From an uncultured Alphaproteobacteria bacterium (lineage in GTDB: Bacteria; Pseudomonadota; Alphaproteobacteria; Micropepsales; Micropepsaceae), in NCBI GenBank assembly GCA_903922545.1, contig CAIXUE010000323.1, forward strand, positions 1-7,661: a DNA stretch of 7,661 bases, in the 5' to 3' direction. Position 1 is the first letter of the stretch, and each line of letters starts with the position of its first letter. Both the position numbers and the translations under genes were made by a program. Below, one piece after another: positions 6,673 to 7,661 of the stretch. Under the pieces are notes generated by a model that did no database searches, was not told where the DNA came from, and saw nothing but the letters and a program-made list of their open reading frames with translations.

Positions 6673-7515
6673 CTACTTCACCAACCCGAAGCGGGATTTA
6701 TAACGCGCATCGATTCCCGAAAGCGGGAAATAGATGAAGACGTCGGTGGTGCCGAATTGCCGGTCGATCACCGCGCCATCGCCGATACAGCAGCCGGCGC
6801 GCACATAACCTTTGAGCAGCGGTGGCAGGCTGCGAAGCCCATCGCGCGGTTCGATGGCGACTTTGTCCATCTGGCCCATCTCCACGAACAATTCGCTGCG
6901 CGCGCGCACGCGAAGATTTTCCGGCATGGCGTGGAAATGCCTCAGATAGGAAAGCGGCAGGGCCAGCGCTTCGACATCGGTGCCGGCCAGCGAGGCGCAG
7001 CCGAACATCACGTCCACGTCAAAACGCGCGACATAGGCCATCAGGCCTTTCCACAAAAGCTGCATGGTGCCCGGCCGGCTGCGATAGTTCTGATGCACGC
7101 AGGAGCGGCCCAGCTCGAGGAACTTGGTGTCGGCGGGAAGCTGTTCCAGCATCGGCGCGATGTCATATTCGCCCGCGGTATAAAAACCGCCGGCGCGCGC
7201 CGCATCCTGCTGGCGGGTCAACCGGTAGGTGGCGACCACCAAAGGCTGGCCGTCTTCGTCATGGGCCTCACGGTCCACCACCAGAAGATGGTCACAGACG
7301 TCATCATATTTGTCGAAGTCGCGGCCCACTTGGCGCATCGCGTCAGAAGGAATGGCGCTCATCTCTTCGTAGAAAACCGAATAGCGCAGCCGCTGGGCCT
7401 GTTCGACTTCGTGGTCGGTTTCGGCCAGGCGCACTTCCAGCGCGCCGGCCACGGCAAGCACCGGCCATTGCTGCAGGCGGCCTTCAAACGGTCCGGCTTC
7501 GTAAATGTTGACCAA
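6673..7515 (-). CDS. OlsB-like GNAT acyltransferase (ornithine lipid synthesis, putative)
   Basis: The protein belongs to the GNAT-related family of OlsB, which transfers a 3-hydroxyacyl chain from acyl carrier protein to the alpha-amino group of ornithine, giving lyso-ornithine lipid; OlsA then adds the second acyl chain. Some members are annotated as hemolysin-like. Family blocks in its 280 residues are LRYSVFYEE (43-51), DDVCDHLLVVD (71-81), VATYRL (94-99), FLELGRSCVHQNYR (132-145), LLWKGLMAYV (153-162), GCASLAGTD (172-180), and PPLLKGYVRAGCCIGDGA (231-248) followed by TDVFIYFP. The length is near that of known OlsB proteins. The start TTG at 7515 is chosen for its AAGGAAG ribosome site 6 nt upstream. 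There is no signal peptide, so the enzyme is expected in the cytoplasm or at the inner membrane face. No olsA lies downstream; the gene converges on the pirin gene. Substrate is inferred from family only. Confidence 0.85.
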   Translation of the reverse strand: MVNIYEAGPFEGRLQQWPVLAVAGALEVRLAETDHEVEQAQRLRYSVFYEEMSAIPSDAMRQVGRDFDKYDDVCDHLLVVDREAHDEDGQPLVVATYRLTRQQDAARAGGFYTAGEYDIAPMLEQLPADTKFLELGRSCVHQNYRSRPGTMQLLWKGLMAYVARFDVDVMFGCASLAGTDVEALALPLSYLRHFHAMPENLRVRARSELFVEMGQMDKVAIEPRDGLRSLPPLLKGYVRAGCCIGDGAVIDRQFGTTDVFIYFPLSGIDARYKSRFGLVK

Positions 7516-7605
7516 GCAAATCTTCCTTTGAGAGCCGCCCGGTTGGGGCGAGGCGATTCTTAGTCCGCGTCTGGCTTAGGCCTTTATTGCGACAGTTTGA
7601 TAATT
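7516..7605. other. Leader region upstream of the OlsB-like gene
   Basis: These 90 bp contain the ribosome site and an AT-rich patch around 7585-7608 that contrasts with the GC-rich surroundings. A promoter may lie there, reading leftward, but no -35/-10 pair convinces. No riboswitch or strong terminator is seen. Confidence 0.4.
7522..7528 (-). promoter_or_regulatory. Ribosome binding site for the TTG start of the OlsB-like gene
   Basis: On the minus strand AAGGAAG lies 6 nt before the TTG at 7515. No ATG or GTG with a comparable site lies near, so this decides the start. Confidence 0.65.
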
Positions 7606-7661
7606 TTACCGCAAGGAAAGGGCCCAGTCCATGAATTGTGACAGCGGGTTCAGGCCCGGGC
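7606..7661 (-). CDS. Possible 3' end of an unidentified minus-strand gene
   Basis: Read leftward from the window edge, one frame gives PGLNPLSQFMDWALSLR and then TAA (7606-7608). The third codon positions are mostly G or C, as in the surrounding genes, and the peptide looks like an amphipathic C-terminal helix. The other two minus frames hit a stop early or run through the leader. If real, its stop is 90 bp before the OlsB-like start and both genes share orientation. About 18 codons are too few to identify the product, and I do not recognise it. Confidence 0.35.
   Translation of the reverse strand, partial: PGLNPLSQFMDWALSLR

Noticed and set aside
6757..7563. Plus-strand open frames over the OlsB-like gene
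   Set aside because: They are antisense to a gene with several conserved GNAT/OlsB blocks, and their translations are rich in His, Arg and Ala without domain features.
1..7661. A new defence, mobile or biosynthetic system
   Set aside because: Every substantial gene belongs to a known housekeeping or envelope family, the operons look conserved, and no direct-repeat arrays, integrase, transposase or abrupt base-composition change is seen.

Overview
The window looks like core chromosome of an alphaproteobacterium. The DNA is GC-rich and genes are tightly packed. The gene orders rph-rdgB-hemW and rsmI-yraN-gshB beside a divergent LppC-type lipoprotein gene are familiar from that class. The intergenic palindromes starting GTCATGGCCC and an OlsB-like ornithine lipid acyltransferase fit the same assignment. 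The genus cannot be told from the sequence alone. There is no sign of a phage, transposon, CRISPR array, toxin-antitoxin pair or defence system, and no tRNA or rRNA was recognised.

Layout. (1) Positions 1-2360, plus strand: the 3' part of rph (RNase PH), then rdgB (house-cleaning NTP pyrophosphatase) and hemW (radical-SAM heme chaperone). rph and rdgB overlap by 4 bp. rdgB and hemW abut with no spacer. (2) Positions 2361-2474: a short convergent gap holding two REP-like palindromes that also pair with each other. (3) Positions 2475-3713, minus strand: a LppC/LpoA-like lipoprotein, a predicted penicillin-binding-protein activator. (4) From about 3683 to 6670, plus strand: rsmI (16S rRNA 2'-O-methyltransferase), yraN (UPF0102 nuclease-fold protein), gshB (glutathione synthetase) and a pirin-family cupin, spaced or overlapped like one operon. 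(5) Positions 6673-7515, minus strand: an OlsB-like GNAT acyltransferase that starts with TTG and converges on the pirin gene with 2 bp between stops. (6) Positions 7516-7661: its leader and possibly the last codons of another minus-strand gene cut by the window edge.

How the genes fit together. The first operon combines RNA 3'-end processing, removal of damaged purine nucleotides and heme delivery. The second combines ribosome modification, a probable nuclease, glutathione synthesis and a metal-dependent cupin. The lipoprotein and the OlsB-like enzyme both concern the envelope. All of these are known families. I do not see an undescribed system here. The points most worth a second look are the nested palindromes at 2372-2470, the single-stop rdgB/hemW junction, and the unclear rsmI start around a run of seven G.
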